In this document: piece after piece, positions 1 through 8,442 of the stretch
Layout of the letters: the number at the start of each line of letters is the position of its first letter
Numbering within the stretch: the stretch's first letter is position 1
Assembly (NCBI GenBank): GCA_016879935.1
Contig: JAACJQ010000009.1
Coordinates: 1-41,647, forward strand
Length of the DNA: 41,647 nt
From: Archangiaceae bacterium
GTDB taxonomy: Bacteria; Myxococcota; Myxococcia; Myxococcales; Myxococcaceae
Direction: 5' to 3'
Translations under genes and position numbers: made by a program
The notes under the pieces: generated by a model
Told to the model about the DNA's origin: nothing
Database searches by the model: none
Seen by the model: only the letters and a program-made list of their open reading frames with translations

Positions 1-935
1 ACCCGGCGAACCCGAAGGCTCACGAAGAGAGCACCGGCCCCGAGATCGCCAAGCAGCTGAACAACGATCTCGACGCGATGATCGTCGGCGTCGGCTCGGG
101 CGGCACGCTCACCGGCCTCGCCAACGCGTTCAAGAAGTCGATGCCGAAGTGCGAGATGGTGCTCGCCGACCCGAAGGGCTCGATCCTCGCGGACTACATC
201 TCGACCGGCAAACTCGGTCAGGCGGGCAGCTGGGTCGTCGAGGGCATCGGCGAAGACTTCATTCCCACCATCTGCGACCTCTCGAGCGTGAAGAAGGCCT
301 ACACCATCACCGACACCGAGAGCCTCGAGACCGCGCGCGAGCTGCTGCGCAAAGAGGGCGTGCTCGCCGGCTCGTCGTCGGGAACGCTCATCGCCGCGGC
401 GCTCAAGTATTGCCGCGAGCAGAAGACGAAGAAGCGCGTGTGCACCTTCGTCTGCGACTCGGGCAACAAGTACCTGTCGAAGATGTTCAACGACTATTGG
501 ATGATCGATCAGGGCTTCATCAAGCGTGAGACGAAGGGCGATCTGCGAGACGTCATCTCGCGGCACTTCGACAACGACGCGGTGGTGACGGTGGCTCCCG
601 ACGACACGCTGCTGACGGCGCTGGCCCGCATGAAGCTGTACGACGTGTCGCAGCTGCCCGTGCTCGATCAGGGCCGCCTCGCCGGCATCGTCGACGAGTC
701 CGACCTGCTGTTCGCCACCGTCGACGACGAGAAGAAGCTGAAGCTCTCGGTGCGCGAGGTGATGGTGACGCGCCTGCGCCTCAAGACCGTGCAGGTGAAC
801 ACGCCGCTGCGCGAGCTGACGCCCATGCTCGACTCCGGGTTCGTGCCCATCGTGATGGACGGCGACACGTTCTGTGGGCTCATCACCCGCATGGACGTGC
901 TCAACCACCTGCGTCGCCGCCTCAAGCCGGTCTAG
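1..935 (+). CDS. cbs: Cystathionine beta-synthase with two C-terminal CBS domains (5' truncated)
   Basis: The frame is open from base 3 with no start inside the window, so the gene begins upstream; about 310 residues are visible. The PLP-dependent fold-type II half shows the substrate-side NPxAH segment at the very start and the phosphate-binding loop GSGGT shortly after. Further on is the SSSGT segment that packs on the PLP pyridine ring in this family. After about residue 180 the chain becomes two CBS domains, each with a 'LPV/VPI ... G(I/L)I/VD' pattern, which in this family bind adenosyl ligands. The enzyme condenses serine and homocysteine to cystathionine (transsulfuration). A cysteine synthase activity cannot be excluded, but the CBS tail favours this call. 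The stop codon TAG is at 933-935. Confidence 0.9.
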   Translation, partial: PANPKAHEESTGPEIAKQLNNDLDAMIVGVGSGGTLTGLANAFKKSMPKCEMVLADPKGSILADYISTGKLGQAGSWVVEGIGEDFIPTICDLSSVKKAYTITDTESLETARELLRKEGVLAGSSSGTLIAAALKYCREQKTKKRVCTFVCDSGNKYLSKMFNDYWMIDQGFIKRETKGDLRDVISRHFDNDAVVTVAPDDTLLTALARMKLYDVSQLPVLDQGRLAGIVDESDLLFATVDDEKKLKLSVREVMVTRLRLKTVQVNTPLRELTPMLDSGFVPIVMDGDTFCGLITRMDVLNHLRRRLKPV

Positions 936-971
936 CCAGCACGGGCCCTCTCGCGCTCTGATACGGCGCGG

Positions 972-1805
972 GTGGAGACGACCAGAAGCTCACAACCTGC
1001 GATGGCACCGGTCGGTCGCGTCGGCCGGTGCGCCAGCTGCGCGGCCTTCACCTACGACGCGAACGATCTCCCGGAAGAAGACCTGCGCCGGCTCGTGCTC
1101 GAGACCGAAGGCCGCGTGCTGACGACGCTCGTCCACCGCACCGACGGCCGGGTGATGTCGGTCGACTGTGGCCACGGAACGATTCGGACGGGGCGCCGCT
1201 CGAACAGCCGCAGGTTCGTGGTGCTCGGTGCTGCCGTGGTGGTGTTGGCGCTCGGAGCGCGTCTGCTGTGGCCAAGGCCCGTGATGGATGATCAGCACGA
1301 CCAGGCCATCGACGGCGTCGAGGTGCCGACGCCCGTGCCTTCGGAGCCCATCGTCGAGGTGCCTCCTCCGCCGGTCACGCAGCCGGTCGTTCCGCAGACC
1401 TTCGTGATGATGGCGCCCGCGCCCGAGGTTCGGCCGATCTCCGAACCCATCGTCTCGGAGGCGATGCGAGTCGACGTGCACCTCGGAGACGTCACCCACA
1501 CGTGGGACCGGCACATCGTGCAGACCAACCAGGTGGTCGACGCGCTCGAGGGTCAGCTCGACCCGGTGCGAGGCTGCTACCGCTCCACGCTCGAGACCTC
1601 ACGCGGCTACCGCGGCGTGCTGACGACGCGGCTCTTCGTCGAGCGTGATGGCCGGGTTTCGCGACTGTCGCTCTCGTCGACCAACCGCCAGACCGCCAAC
1701 GCGGCGCTGGAGCGCTGCGTCGAGTCGTCCATGAAGGCCATGGAGTTTCCCGTCTGGGGCTCGGGTCAGGTCGCGTTTCGACTCGTCTTCTCTGGAGCGC
1801 TCTGA
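972..1805 (+). CDS. Membrane-anchored AgmX/PglI C-terminal domain protein
   Basis: About 277 residues from a GTG start; an ATG at 1002 (residue 11) is an equally plausible start, since neither has a clear Shine-Dalgarno sequence. A short cytoplasmic head carries a CxxC pair (C20, C23) and C66. One hydrophobic membrane span follows at about residues 81-100, then a Pro/Val-rich periplasmic linker. The last 100 residues have the pattern 'CYR..L....GYRGVLTTRLFVERDGRVS' ending in a 'FP.W' segment. I recognise this as the AgmX/PglI-type C-terminal domain, first linked to gliding motility in Myxococcus and resembling a TonB C-terminus. A role in motility or envelope energy transduction is inferred only. 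The gene abuts the downstream methyltransferase: TGA at 1803-1805, next start at 1806. Confidence 0.7.
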   Translation: METTRSSQPAMAPVGRVGRCASCAAFTYDANDLPEEDLRRLVLETEGRVLTTLVHRTDGRVMSVDCGHGTIRTGRRSNSRRFVVLGAAVVVLALGARLLWPRPVMDDQHDQAIDGVEVPTPVPSEPIVEVPPPPVTQPVVPQTFVMMAPAPEVRPISEPIVSEAMRVDVHLGDVTHTWDRHIVQTNQVVDALEGQLDPVRGCYRSTLETSRGYRGVLTTRLFVERDGRVSRLSLSSTNRQTANAALERCVESSMKAMEFPVWGSGQVAFRLVFSGAL

Positions 1806-2516
1806 GTGTTCCACCCACGCGGGCCGTCGTTGTTCGAGCTGGCACAGCAGGCGCTGACGTCGACCGAGCGCGGGTACGACTTGCTGGCCCGCAAGTTCGA
1901 GGTCACCCCGTTCCGTACGCCCGATGTGCTGCTCGCGCCGTTCTTCGCGCACGTGTTCGCGAACGGCTCCGTCGCTTCGGCGCTCGACGTCGCGTGCGGC
2001 ACTGGCGCGCAGCTGAAGTACCTGGCGCCGCACGTCACGCGCCGGCTCACCGGCGTCGACTTTTCGCAGGGCATGCTCGACGAGGCCGCGCGGCAGTTGC
2101 CCGACGTGAAGCAGCTCGAGCTTCGTCGCCTCGACGCACGCGCGTTGCCCTTCGCGCAGGAGTTCGAGCTGGTCACCAGCGCGGGCGCGTTCGGTCACTT
2201 CGTCGGCGCCGACGAAGACGCGCTGCTCGACGGCATCTCTCGTGCGTTGGTGCCGGGTGGGCGGTTCGTCTTTCTCACCACGCCGATGCCGCCGGTGACG
2301 TCTCCGAGCCGCTGGGCCGCCCACGGGTTCAACGCTGCGATGCACCTGCGCAACGCGCTCGTGTCTCCGCCGTTCATCATGTTCTACCTGACGTTCACCT
2401 GGCCCGAGGTGAAGCCAGCGCTCGAAAGGCATGGCTTCGACGCGACCGCGCGTGATGGCCTGGTCGAAGGGCGGTTCGCGAAGGTCGTCGCTGTCACGGC
2501 GACGAGGCGGAAGTGA
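1806..2516 (+). CDS. Class I SAM-dependent methyltransferase
   Basis: A 236-residue protein starting with GTG directly after the previous stop, so probably translated with it. It has the class I methyltransferase glycine loop 'DVACGTG' at about residues 61-67. An acidic strand end follows (GVDFS, about 20 residues later), then motif II 'RRLDARALPF' and the 'VTSAGAFGHF' strand usual for ubiE-like or methyltransf_11/25 enzymes. The C-terminal third carries a hydrophobic cap rather than a recognised substrate domain, so the substrate is unknown. Its TGA overlaps the next GTG (GTGA at 2513-2516), consistent with translational coupling. Confidence 0.8.
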   Translation: MFHPRGPSLFELAQQALTSTERGYDLLARKFEVTPFRTPDVLLAPFFAHVFANGSVASALDVACGTGAQLKYLAPHVTRRLTGVDFSQGMLDEAARQLPDVKQLELRRLDARALPFAQEFELVTSAGAFGHFVGADEDALLDGISRALVPGGRFVFLTTPMPPVTSPSRWAAHGFNAAMHLRNALVSPPFIMFYLTFTWPEVKPALERHGFDATARDGLVEGRFAKVVAVTATRRK

Positions 2517-3535
2517 AGCCGACACCCGAACAGCGGCTCGAGCGCCAGAGAGACAGGGCCCTCATTCTGGGTGGCGAGCCGCAGGAGATCATCGCGCGCG
2601 CCGAGTCTCTGGCCCAGCTGGGCGACGAGTACGGAGGCAGGCACTTCTTCGATTGTCTCGCGCGCTCACCCCGAGCGGGTCATCTCGAACTCTTGCTGCA
2701 GTTGGTGGACGCGAGCCTGAACCGGTGGAGTCCGGTGTTCGAACTCGCCGAAGGGGTGGCTCAGCGCGCCGACGTGCCGGAGTTCGTGAGCCTCCTGTCG
2801 ACACGTGCCCGCTCACTCGAGTTCAGCGCGAACCTGCTGCAGCGGCTCGTGTGCCAGGGCGCCGCCTTGGAACACGTTGCCGAGGTTCAGGTGTTTCGCG
2901 ACGAACTACTCGAACGGGAGCATCCCTTCGGTGTTCTTCCGCTTCGACGTACCTCGCTCGAGAATTCGCTGGTGCTGTCGCCGAAGGACCTGAGCACCGA
3001 AACACGATTCGAGTTCCCTCGAAGCAATCCCGCACAGGCCGTCGCGCCTCGGGTCGCTGCCGTCGTAGAGGCACCTGACGCGCTTCGTGCTGCGACCCGG
3101 GCGTGGCGTCGTTGGGAGAGCTTGCAGGTGCTGTTGCACCCTCCGCACGCGGGGCCAATCGATCTCCGCTCGCTGCCGCTGGCGTCGGTTCGTGGTGGGG
3201 GACTGCGCGTGGCCGAGACGACCGCGAGCGAGGTCTTCGTGCGCCTCTTCGATGCAGCGGCGCAGGGTGGAGTCCCCGATCTCCCGTTTCGTGGCGGCCG
3301 TGGGGCGCTCGGTACCGCGGCGGGGCGGCTGGCTGCCTTCAAGACGCTGTCGGCTTTCATCGACGGGGCGCCGCTCATCGACGCGGTCGACGTGGCCGCG
3401 CGCGCCGAGCAGTGCCGATGGTGGCTGTGGGAAGGGACTGGCTGGTTCGGCAACGTCGCATGGGACTTCGGCGCGGCCTGCCTGCGACCAGACAGCATGA
3501 CGCTCGTCGCGCACGCCGCCACCGACACCGACTGA
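2513..3535 (+). CDS. DUF6183-like protein of unknown function
   Basis: A 340-residue soluble protein without signal peptide or membrane span, starting at a GTG that overlaps the upstream stop by four bases. The N-terminal half is helical and repeat-like, rich in Leu and Ala. The C-terminal half contains 'LRSLPLASVRGGGL', 'AAQGG' and 'GRLAAFKTL' followed by a WFGNVAWD segment, and ends in AATDTD. From memory this matches the DUF6183 family, which has no assigned function; this is a moderate-confidence recognition by pattern. It is the last gene of the rightward block and converges on the biotin carboxyl carrier gene with one base between the two stop codons. Confidence 0.6.
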   Translation: MKPTPEQRLERQRDRALILGGEPQEIIARAESLAQLGDEYGGRHFFDCLARSPRAGHLELLLQLVDASLNRWSPVFELAEGVAQRADVPEFVSLLSTRARSLEFSANLLQRLVCQGAALEHVAEVQVFRDELLEREHPFGVLPLRRTSLENSLVLSPKDLSTETRFEFPRSNPAQAVAPRVAAVVEAPDALRAATRAWRRWESLQVLLHPPHAGPIDLRSLPLASVRGGGLRVAETTASEVFVRLFDAAAQGGVPDLPFRGGRGALGTAAGRLAAFKTLSAFIDGAPLIDAVDVAARAEQCRWWLWEGTGWFGNVAWDFGAACLRPDSMTLVAHAATDTD

Positions 3536-3536
3536 G

Positions 3537-4064
3537 TTACTCGACGACGACCAGCTTCGCGCCGTTCTCGACGGCCTGGCCCTCTTTCGCGACGACCTCG
3601 AGCACCGTGCCGGCCTTCGGCGACTTCAGCTCGTTCTCCATCTTCATCGCCTCGACGACGACCAGCCCCTGGCCTTCGGTCACCACGTCGCCGGCCTTCA
3701 CGAAGACCTTCACGACCTTGCCGGGCATCGGCGAGTTGATCGTCTGCCGGCCCTCGACTTCGAACACCGCGTTGGCGGCGCGCAGAATGCTCTGGCGCTC
3801 GTCGACCACGTCGAAGCGGTTCACCTGCCCGCGGAGCAGCACGGCAATCTCATCGGCCTTCTCTTCGAACTCGGCCACGAAGGTCGACGAGCCCTGGCGC
3901 AGCGTCATGCCGAGGCCTGGGAGCGCCTGGGACTCCACCTCGAGGCGCTGGCCGTCGATCGACACGGCGTAGCGATCGTCACCGAGCGACTCGATGTCGA
4001 GCGTGACGGCCTTGTCCTTCGGCTTCGAGAGATCCTTCGCGAGGTAACGGGTCGCGCGTGACAT
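3537..4064 (-). CDS. Biotin carboxyl carrier protein (acyl-CoA carboxylase subunit)
   Basis: A 175-residue protein whose last 75 residues form a biotinyl/lipoyl domain. The biotin-attachment motif EAMKMEN is present with the acceptor lysine at residue 141, preceded by 'SPMPGKVVKV' and followed by the mirror-image 'SPKAGTVLEV' hairpin. The first 100 residues resemble the linker domain found between biotin carboxylase and biotin carrier in propionyl- or methylcrotonyl-CoA carboxylases, more than the short Ala/Pro linker of E. coli AccB. It starts four bases after the biotin carboxylase stop, so the two are one transcription unit. Together they would carboxylate biotin with bicarbonate and ATP. 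The carboxyltransferase is not in this window, so the acyl-CoA substrate is undetermined. Confidence 0.9.
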   Translation of the reverse strand: MSRATRYLAKDLSKPKDKAVTLDIESLGDDRYAVSIDGQRLEVESQALPGLGMTLRQGSSTFVAEFEEKADEIAVLLRGQVNRFDVVDERQSILRAANAVFEVEGRQTINSPMPGKVVKVFVKAGDVVTEGQGLVVVEAMKMENELKSPKAGTVLEVVAKEGQAVENGAKLVVVE

Positions 4065-4068
4065 GGCT

Positions 4069-5586
4069 TCAGCTCCTCTTCCAGCTCGCGGCGCGGCGGC
4101 CAGCGGTGCGCCAGCCCGACGTCGCAGCGACGGGGCCGGTGGTGGCGTGCAGCTTCGCCTTTGCTTCGGCGCGTTGGTGGGCGCGCAGGGCGGCGGCGAT
4201 CATCGCGACGCGCGTCAGCTCGGGCTTTGCTTCTCCGAGCAGCGTCGCATGCGCACGGCCGAGGAAGCCCGTGTCGTAGTCGCCGCGCTGGAACTCGGGG
4301 TGCGCGAGAATGCCCTTCAGGTACGCGATGTTCGTCGTGATGCCCTTGACGATGTACTCGTCGAGCGCGCGCTGCATGCGGCGAATCGCTTCGGCGCGCG
4401 TGGGGCCCCAGACCGACAGCTTGCTGATCATCGGGTCGTAGGTGTTCGGCACCGTGTACCCGGCGTACACGCCCGAGTCGTCGCGCATGAACGGGCCGCT
4501 CGGCGTGCGCAGCGCTTCGATCGTCCCCGGCGAGGGCATGAAGTTCGTCGCGGGATCTTCCGCGTACACGCGCACCTCGATGGAGTGCCCACGCGGCGGA
4601 ATCGGCTCGAGCAACGGCAGCACACCACCTTGCGCGACGTGCAGCTGCCACGCGACCAGGTCGATGCCCGTCACCCACTCGGTCACCGGGTGCTCGACCT
4701 GCAGGCGCGTGTTCATCTCGAGGAAGTAGAAGTTGCGCGAGGCGTCGACGAGGAACTCGACCGTGCCGGCGCCGACGTAGCCGACGGCCTTGGCCGCCTT
4801 CACCGCCACCTCACCCATCGCCGCGCGCATCTGCGGCGTGAGAATGGGCGAGGGCGTCTCTTCGACGACCTTCTGGTTTCGCCGCTGCGCGCTGCACTCG
4901 CGCTCGTTGAGGTGAATGCAGTTGCCGTGCGTGTCGGCGAACACCTGAATCTCGACGTGGTGCGGCTGGTCGAGGAACTTCTCCATGTAGACGGAGTCGT
5001 TGCCGAACGCGCTCATCGCCTCGCTGCGCGCCGTGCGCCAGGCCGAGTCGAGATCGTCTTCGCGGTCGACGCGGCGCATGCCCTTGCCGCCACCACCACC
5101 CGCCGCCTTCAGCATCACCGGGTAGCCGATCTTCTTCGCGTAGGCCTTCGCCTCGTCGGCGCTGGTGAACGGCTCCGTGGTGCCGGGAACGACGGGCACG
5201 CCGGCCTTCATCATGTTGGCGCGGGCGCGCGTCTTCTCGCCCATCGAGTCCATGGCCGAGGCCGGAGGCCCGACGAAGGTGACGCCGGCCTTCTCGCACG
5301 CGCGCACGAACGACGCGTTCTCGGAGAGGAAGCCGTAGCCCGGGTGAATCGCGTCGGCGCCCGACTGCTTCGCGGCGGCGAGAATGTTCTCGGCCACGAG
5401 GTAGCTCTGTCGCGAAGGCGCCGGGCCGATGCAGTACGCCTCGTCGGCGAAGCGGGCGTGCAGCGCGGTGCGGTCTGCCTCGGAGTAGACGGCCACGGTC
5501 TTGATGCCGAGCTCTTTGCAGGTGCGCATGACGCGAACGGCGATCTCGCCGCGGTTCGCCACCAGCACCTTCTGGATGCGTGCCAT
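4069..5586 (-). CDS. accC: Biotin carboxylase (acetyl-/propionyl-CoA carboxylase subunit)
   Basis: A 505-residue ATP-grasp enzyme starting 'MARIQKVLVANRGEIAVR', the family's N-terminal signature. HPGYGFLSEN is at residues 81-90 and the glycine-rich ATP loop GGGGGKGMRR at 163-172. Later come 'ERECSAQRRNQK' and the catalytic 'EMNTRLQVEHPVTE' block. It catalyses ATP-dependent carboxylation of biotin on the carrier encoded immediately downstream. The usual length is about 450 residues. The extra 50 or so at the C-terminus are basic and Ala-rich ('HQRAEAKAKL'), without a known domain. The initiating ATG is the only start before the conserved N-terminus. Confidence 0.95.
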   Translation of the reverse strand: MARIQKVLVANRGEIAVRVMRTCKELGIKTVAVYSEADRTALHARFADEAYCIGPAPSRQSYLVAENILAAAKQSGADAIHPGYGFLSENASFVRACEKAGVTFVGPPASAMDSMGEKTRARANMMKAGVPVVPGTTEPFTSADEAKAYAKKIGYPVMLKAAGGGGGKGMRRVDREDDLDSAWRTARSEAMSAFGNDSVYMEKFLDQPHHVEIQVFADTHGNCIHLNERECSAQRRNQKVVEETPSPILTPQMRAAMGEVAVKAAKAVGYVGAGTVEFLVDASRNFYFLEMNTRLQVEHPVTEWVTGIDLVAWQLHVAQGGVLPLLEPIPPRGHSIEVRVYAEDPATNFMPSPGTIEALRTPSGPFMRDDSGVYAGYTVPNTYDPMISKLSVWGPTRAEAIRRMQRALDEYIVKGITTNIAYLKGILAHPEFQRGDYDTGFLGRAHATLLGEAKPELTRVAMIAAALRAHQRAEAKAKLHATTGPVAATSGWRTAGRRAASWKRS

Positions 5587-5624
5587 GGGCCGGGCCCTGT
5601 AGCCCCGACCGCCACGCCTGTCAT

Positions 5625-7328
5625 TCAGTCGATGGTGCCGCCGTCACGGCGCTGGCCGGTGGTGCCGGGCGTCTCTGAGGTGGTGAGCCACCTGAACGAG
5701 TCGACCGTGATGAAGCTGTCGAGAATGTGATCGCCCACGTCCCAGATGGCGATGCGCAGCTCGAACTCCTCGCCGCCCTTCACGTTGCCGCGGGTGATGA
5801 GCCGGGCCGTCGCTCCGCCACGCAGGCACGTCGTCGGCGCCGTCTTGTCGAAGTACGTGCCCGCGAGCACCGCCGGGCCTTCGGTGCACGAGTCGGGGCT
5901 CAGCGACTGGTCCCAGCACTTCGGGTTCGCCCGCTCCGTCTCGCAGGCCTGGAAGAGCGGCGTGCCTGACGCGACGTTGATGCCGATGGGCCACGAGAGC
6001 CCACCCTTGGTGAACGTCATCAGGTTGTGGTCGGGCGGGTTCTGCGCCGTCGAGGTGGTCAGCACCACGACCTGATCGTTGTACGGGCTGCAGACGTACT
6101 CGGGGAACTCCTGGCTGTAGAAGCGGGTCAGCAGGCTGAAGCTGCGAGCCTGCTGCGGCGCCTTGAGCTTCAGGTGCAGCATGATCGAGTCGCGCGCCTT
6201 GCTGTCCGACGAGCCGGCCTGACACTGCGGCGTCGAGGGCAGCAGGCCGGGGAGCTTGAGGGGGCCGTTGCTCGCGCCGAACCAGTCCTGCAGACAGCCC
6301 GGGCCCTGACACTGGTTGAGCTCGACGTTCGAGCCGAGGCTGGCGGGGCCGAGGCCTGCGGGTTGGTTCGCGCGCCCCGAGCCGAGCACGAGCATCGTGT
6401 TGCCCGTCTCGGCACGCTCGGGACCGACACTCTCGAGAATGCCGATACCAGCGGCCGACAACGGTGCCTGGGTACCATCGGCACGGCGAACGTCCGCCCA
6501 GAGCAGGCCTTCGCACACGTCCATCGCGCGCGCGTAGTCACCTGCATCGAGCGCGCTCCCTGGCAGCAGGCCGTCGTCACAGCCACCGTCAGGGCGCACG
6601 GCGTCGACCAGCCCATCGCAGTTGTCATCAATGCCGTTGGGCACGTCGGGCGCGGCGGGGTTCACCTGCGCGGGCCTCGGGCACGTGGTCGTCGTCTCGC
6701 AGCAGTCTCCCGTGAGCACCGTGAAGCCGTCCCCATCAGGGTCGGCCGGCGTCGCGCACGTGCCCGCGTCACAGCCCTGCGTTCGCGAGCACGGGGCGTC
6801 GCAGCGGCCGCAGTGCAGGCGGTTCGTCGAGGTGTCGATGCAGACGCCGCTGCACGCCGTGAAGCCGGCGGGGCACGACAGCTCGCAGGTGCCGGCGTCG
6901 CAGACCTCTGCGCCCAGACAGCGCACGCCGCAGCCGCCGCAGTGGGCCTTCGAGGTCGCCAGCTCGAAGCAGCCTCCGGAGCAGAAGGTCGTCGGCACCG
7001 CGCACTGGCAAGCGCCGGAGACGCAGGTGCCGTTTTCACAGCGCGCACCGCACTGGCCGCAGTTGAGCTCGTCGTCGGTGAGCGACACGCAGCGGTTGAA
7101 GCAGAGCGTCTCGGTCTCGGTGCAGGCCGTGCAGACGCCCGCGACGCAGCCCTCGCGATCGCCGCAGGCGAGGTTGCAGCCGCCGCAGTGCCGTCGATCA
7201 GACGTGGTGGCCACGCACTGGCCGTCACACAGCGCCTGCGTGTCGGAGCAAACGATCGCGGCTTCGGGCTGACACGACGAGCAGGCGTGCACGAACGTCG
7301 CCATCAGCACCACGCTCCCGAGTCTCAC
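5625..7328 (-). CDS. Cys-rich lipoprotein with Stig1-like repeats, MopE-type motif and choice-of-anchor L-like region
   Basis: A 567-residue protein from a GTG start. The first 16 residues form a short signal peptide ending in a lipobox-like VHAC (acylated Cys at 16). Residues 27-191 contain four cysteine-dense repeats with the core 'HCGGC...C', of the Stig1-like type common in myxobacterial surface proteins. Residues 196-242 carry a DxDGDGF start and 'NGIDDNCDGLVD', the putative metal-binding motif of MopE-type proteins. The remaining 325 residues resemble the choice-of-anchor L domain, with conserved 'ARAMDVCEG', 'GSGRANQP' and an aromatic 'FSLLTRFYSQEFPEYVCS' segment. A surface adhesin or matrix protein is likely; the function is not established. 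It stands alone between biotin carboxylase and rsgA. Confidence 0.8.
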   Translation of the reverse strand: MRLGSVVLMATFVHACSSCQPEAAIVCSDTQALCDGQCVATTSDRRHCGGCNLACGDREGCVAGVCTACTETETLCFNRCVSLTDDELNCGQCGARCENGTCVSGACQCAVPTTFCSGGCFELATSKAHCGGCGVRCLGAEVCDAGTCELSCPAGFTACSGVCIDTSTNRLHCGRCDAPCSRTQGCDAGTCATPADPDGDGFTVLTGDCCETTTTCPRPAQVNPAAPDVPNGIDDNCDGLVDAVRPDGGCDDGLLPGSALDAGDYARAMDVCEGLLWADVRRADGTQAPLSAAGIGILESVGPERAETGNTMLVLGSGRANQPAGLGPASLGSNVELNQCQGPGCLQDWFGASNGPLKLPGLLPSTPQCQAGSSDSKARDSIMLHLKLKAPQQARSFSLLTRFYSQEFPEYVCSPYNDQVVVLTTSTAQNPPDHNLMTFTKGGLSWPIGINVASGTPLFQACETERANPKCWDQSLSPDSCTEGPAVLAGTYFDKTAPTTCLRGGATARLITRGNVKGGEEFELRIAIWDVGDHILDSFITVDSFRWLTTSETPGTTGQRRDGGTID

Positions 7329-7349
7329 GCGCGCGAGCGTAGTCGCTCT

Positions 7350-8399
7350 TCAGCGGCGTTTGCCGTGACCGACGCGATCGCGACGCTTCGTCTCGGGAAT
7401 CTGGCGCTGCGGCTTCGCGCGGGCCTCGAGCTCACGCTGCAGCTGCCGCCACGCCTCGTAGCGATCGTCGGCGAGCGTCTCGTCCTGCAGGGCCTGCTGC
7501 ACCGCGCAGCCCGGCTCCTGCTGATGACGACAGTCGGAGAAGCGGCAGCCCTCGGCCAGCGCCGTGATGTCGTCGAACGCCTTCGTGAGGCCTTCGTCGG
7601 CGTCCCACAGCTGCACCTCGCGCAGGCCGGGGTTGTCGATGAGCGCTCCGCCCGTCGGCAGCACGATGAGCTCTCGGCTGGTGGTGGTGTGTTTGCCTTT
7701 GCCGTCGTCTTTGAGCTCACCGGTGCGCTGCTGCCCGCCACCGATGATGCGGTTCACCAGCGTCGACTTGCCGACGCCCGAGCTGCCGAGGAACGCGGTC
7801 GTCTTGCCGGGGCCGACGTACTGGCGAAGCTCGTCGAGGCCCTGCCCATCGAGCGCGCTCACCACGTGAATGGGAACTTCGGGCGCCACGGCCTTCGTCT
7901 CGTCGAGGAAGAAGGGCAGGTCGTCGCAGACGTCGGCCTTGTTCAAGATGACGACGGGCTTCGCGTTGCTCTCCCAGCTCAACGTCAGGTAGCGCTCGAG
8001 CCGGCGCGGGTTGAAGTCCATGTCGAGGCCCATCACCAACATCAGGAAGTCGATGTTCGCGGCGATGACCTGCGGCTGGTTCTGCGTGCCCGCCACCTTC
8101 CGCACGATGGACGAGCGGCGGGGGAGCAGGGCGTAGACGAGCGCTTCGCCCTCTTCGGGAATGCGAGCGGCGACCCAGTCACCGACGGCGGGGTGATCTT
8201 CGGCGCTCTCGGCCTTGTGCAGAATGCGGCCGCCAGTGCGGGCCCAATGCTCTCCGCGCTTCGAGATGACGCGCAGCTGCTTGCGGTAGACGAGAATGAC
8301 GCGCGCGGGCTCGAGGCCTTTCGCGGCGTGCGGGGCGATGGCGGCGTCGAAGTCGGGGCCCCAACCGAGGTTCGTCTTCCAGTCGGCGGCGTCCGTCAT
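7350..8399 (-). CDS. rsgA: Ribosome small-subunit-dependent GTPase A
   Basis: A 349-residue circularly permuted GTPase. The G4 motif NKAD comes first, then G1 'GSSGVGKST', and G3 'DNPG'. This order is diagnostic of the RsgA/YjeQ family. The N-terminal 100 residues fit the OB fold. The C-terminal zinc-binding segment 'GCRFSDCRHQQEPGC' provides the expected Cys/Cys/His/Cys set. RsgA helps the late maturation of the 30S subunit. The C-terminal tail is strongly basic ('KRRDRVGHGKRR'), plausible for rRNA contact. It starts at ATG 8399, 43 bases from the desaturase stop. Confidence 0.95.
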   Translation of the reverse strand: MTDAADWKTNLGWGPDFDAAIAPHAAKGLEPARVILVYRKQLRVISKRGEHWARTGGRILHKAESAEDHPAVGDWVAARIPEEGEALVYALLPRRSSIVRKVAGTQNQPQVIAANIDFLMLVMGLDMDFNPRRLERYLTLSWESNAKPVVILNKADVCDDLPFFLDETKAVAPEVPIHVVSALDGQGLDELRQYVGPGKTTAFLGSSGVGKSTLVNRIIGGGQQRTGELKDDGKGKHTTTSRELIVLPTGGALIDNPGLREVQLWDADEGLTKAFDDITALAEGCRFSDCRHQQEPGCAVQQALQDETLADDRYEAWRQLQRELEARAKPQRQIPETKRRDRVGHGKRR

Positions 8400-8442
8400 G
8401 CGGGCAGGACGACGCGGGGGCGCGGAGCTGACGTCACGAGCT

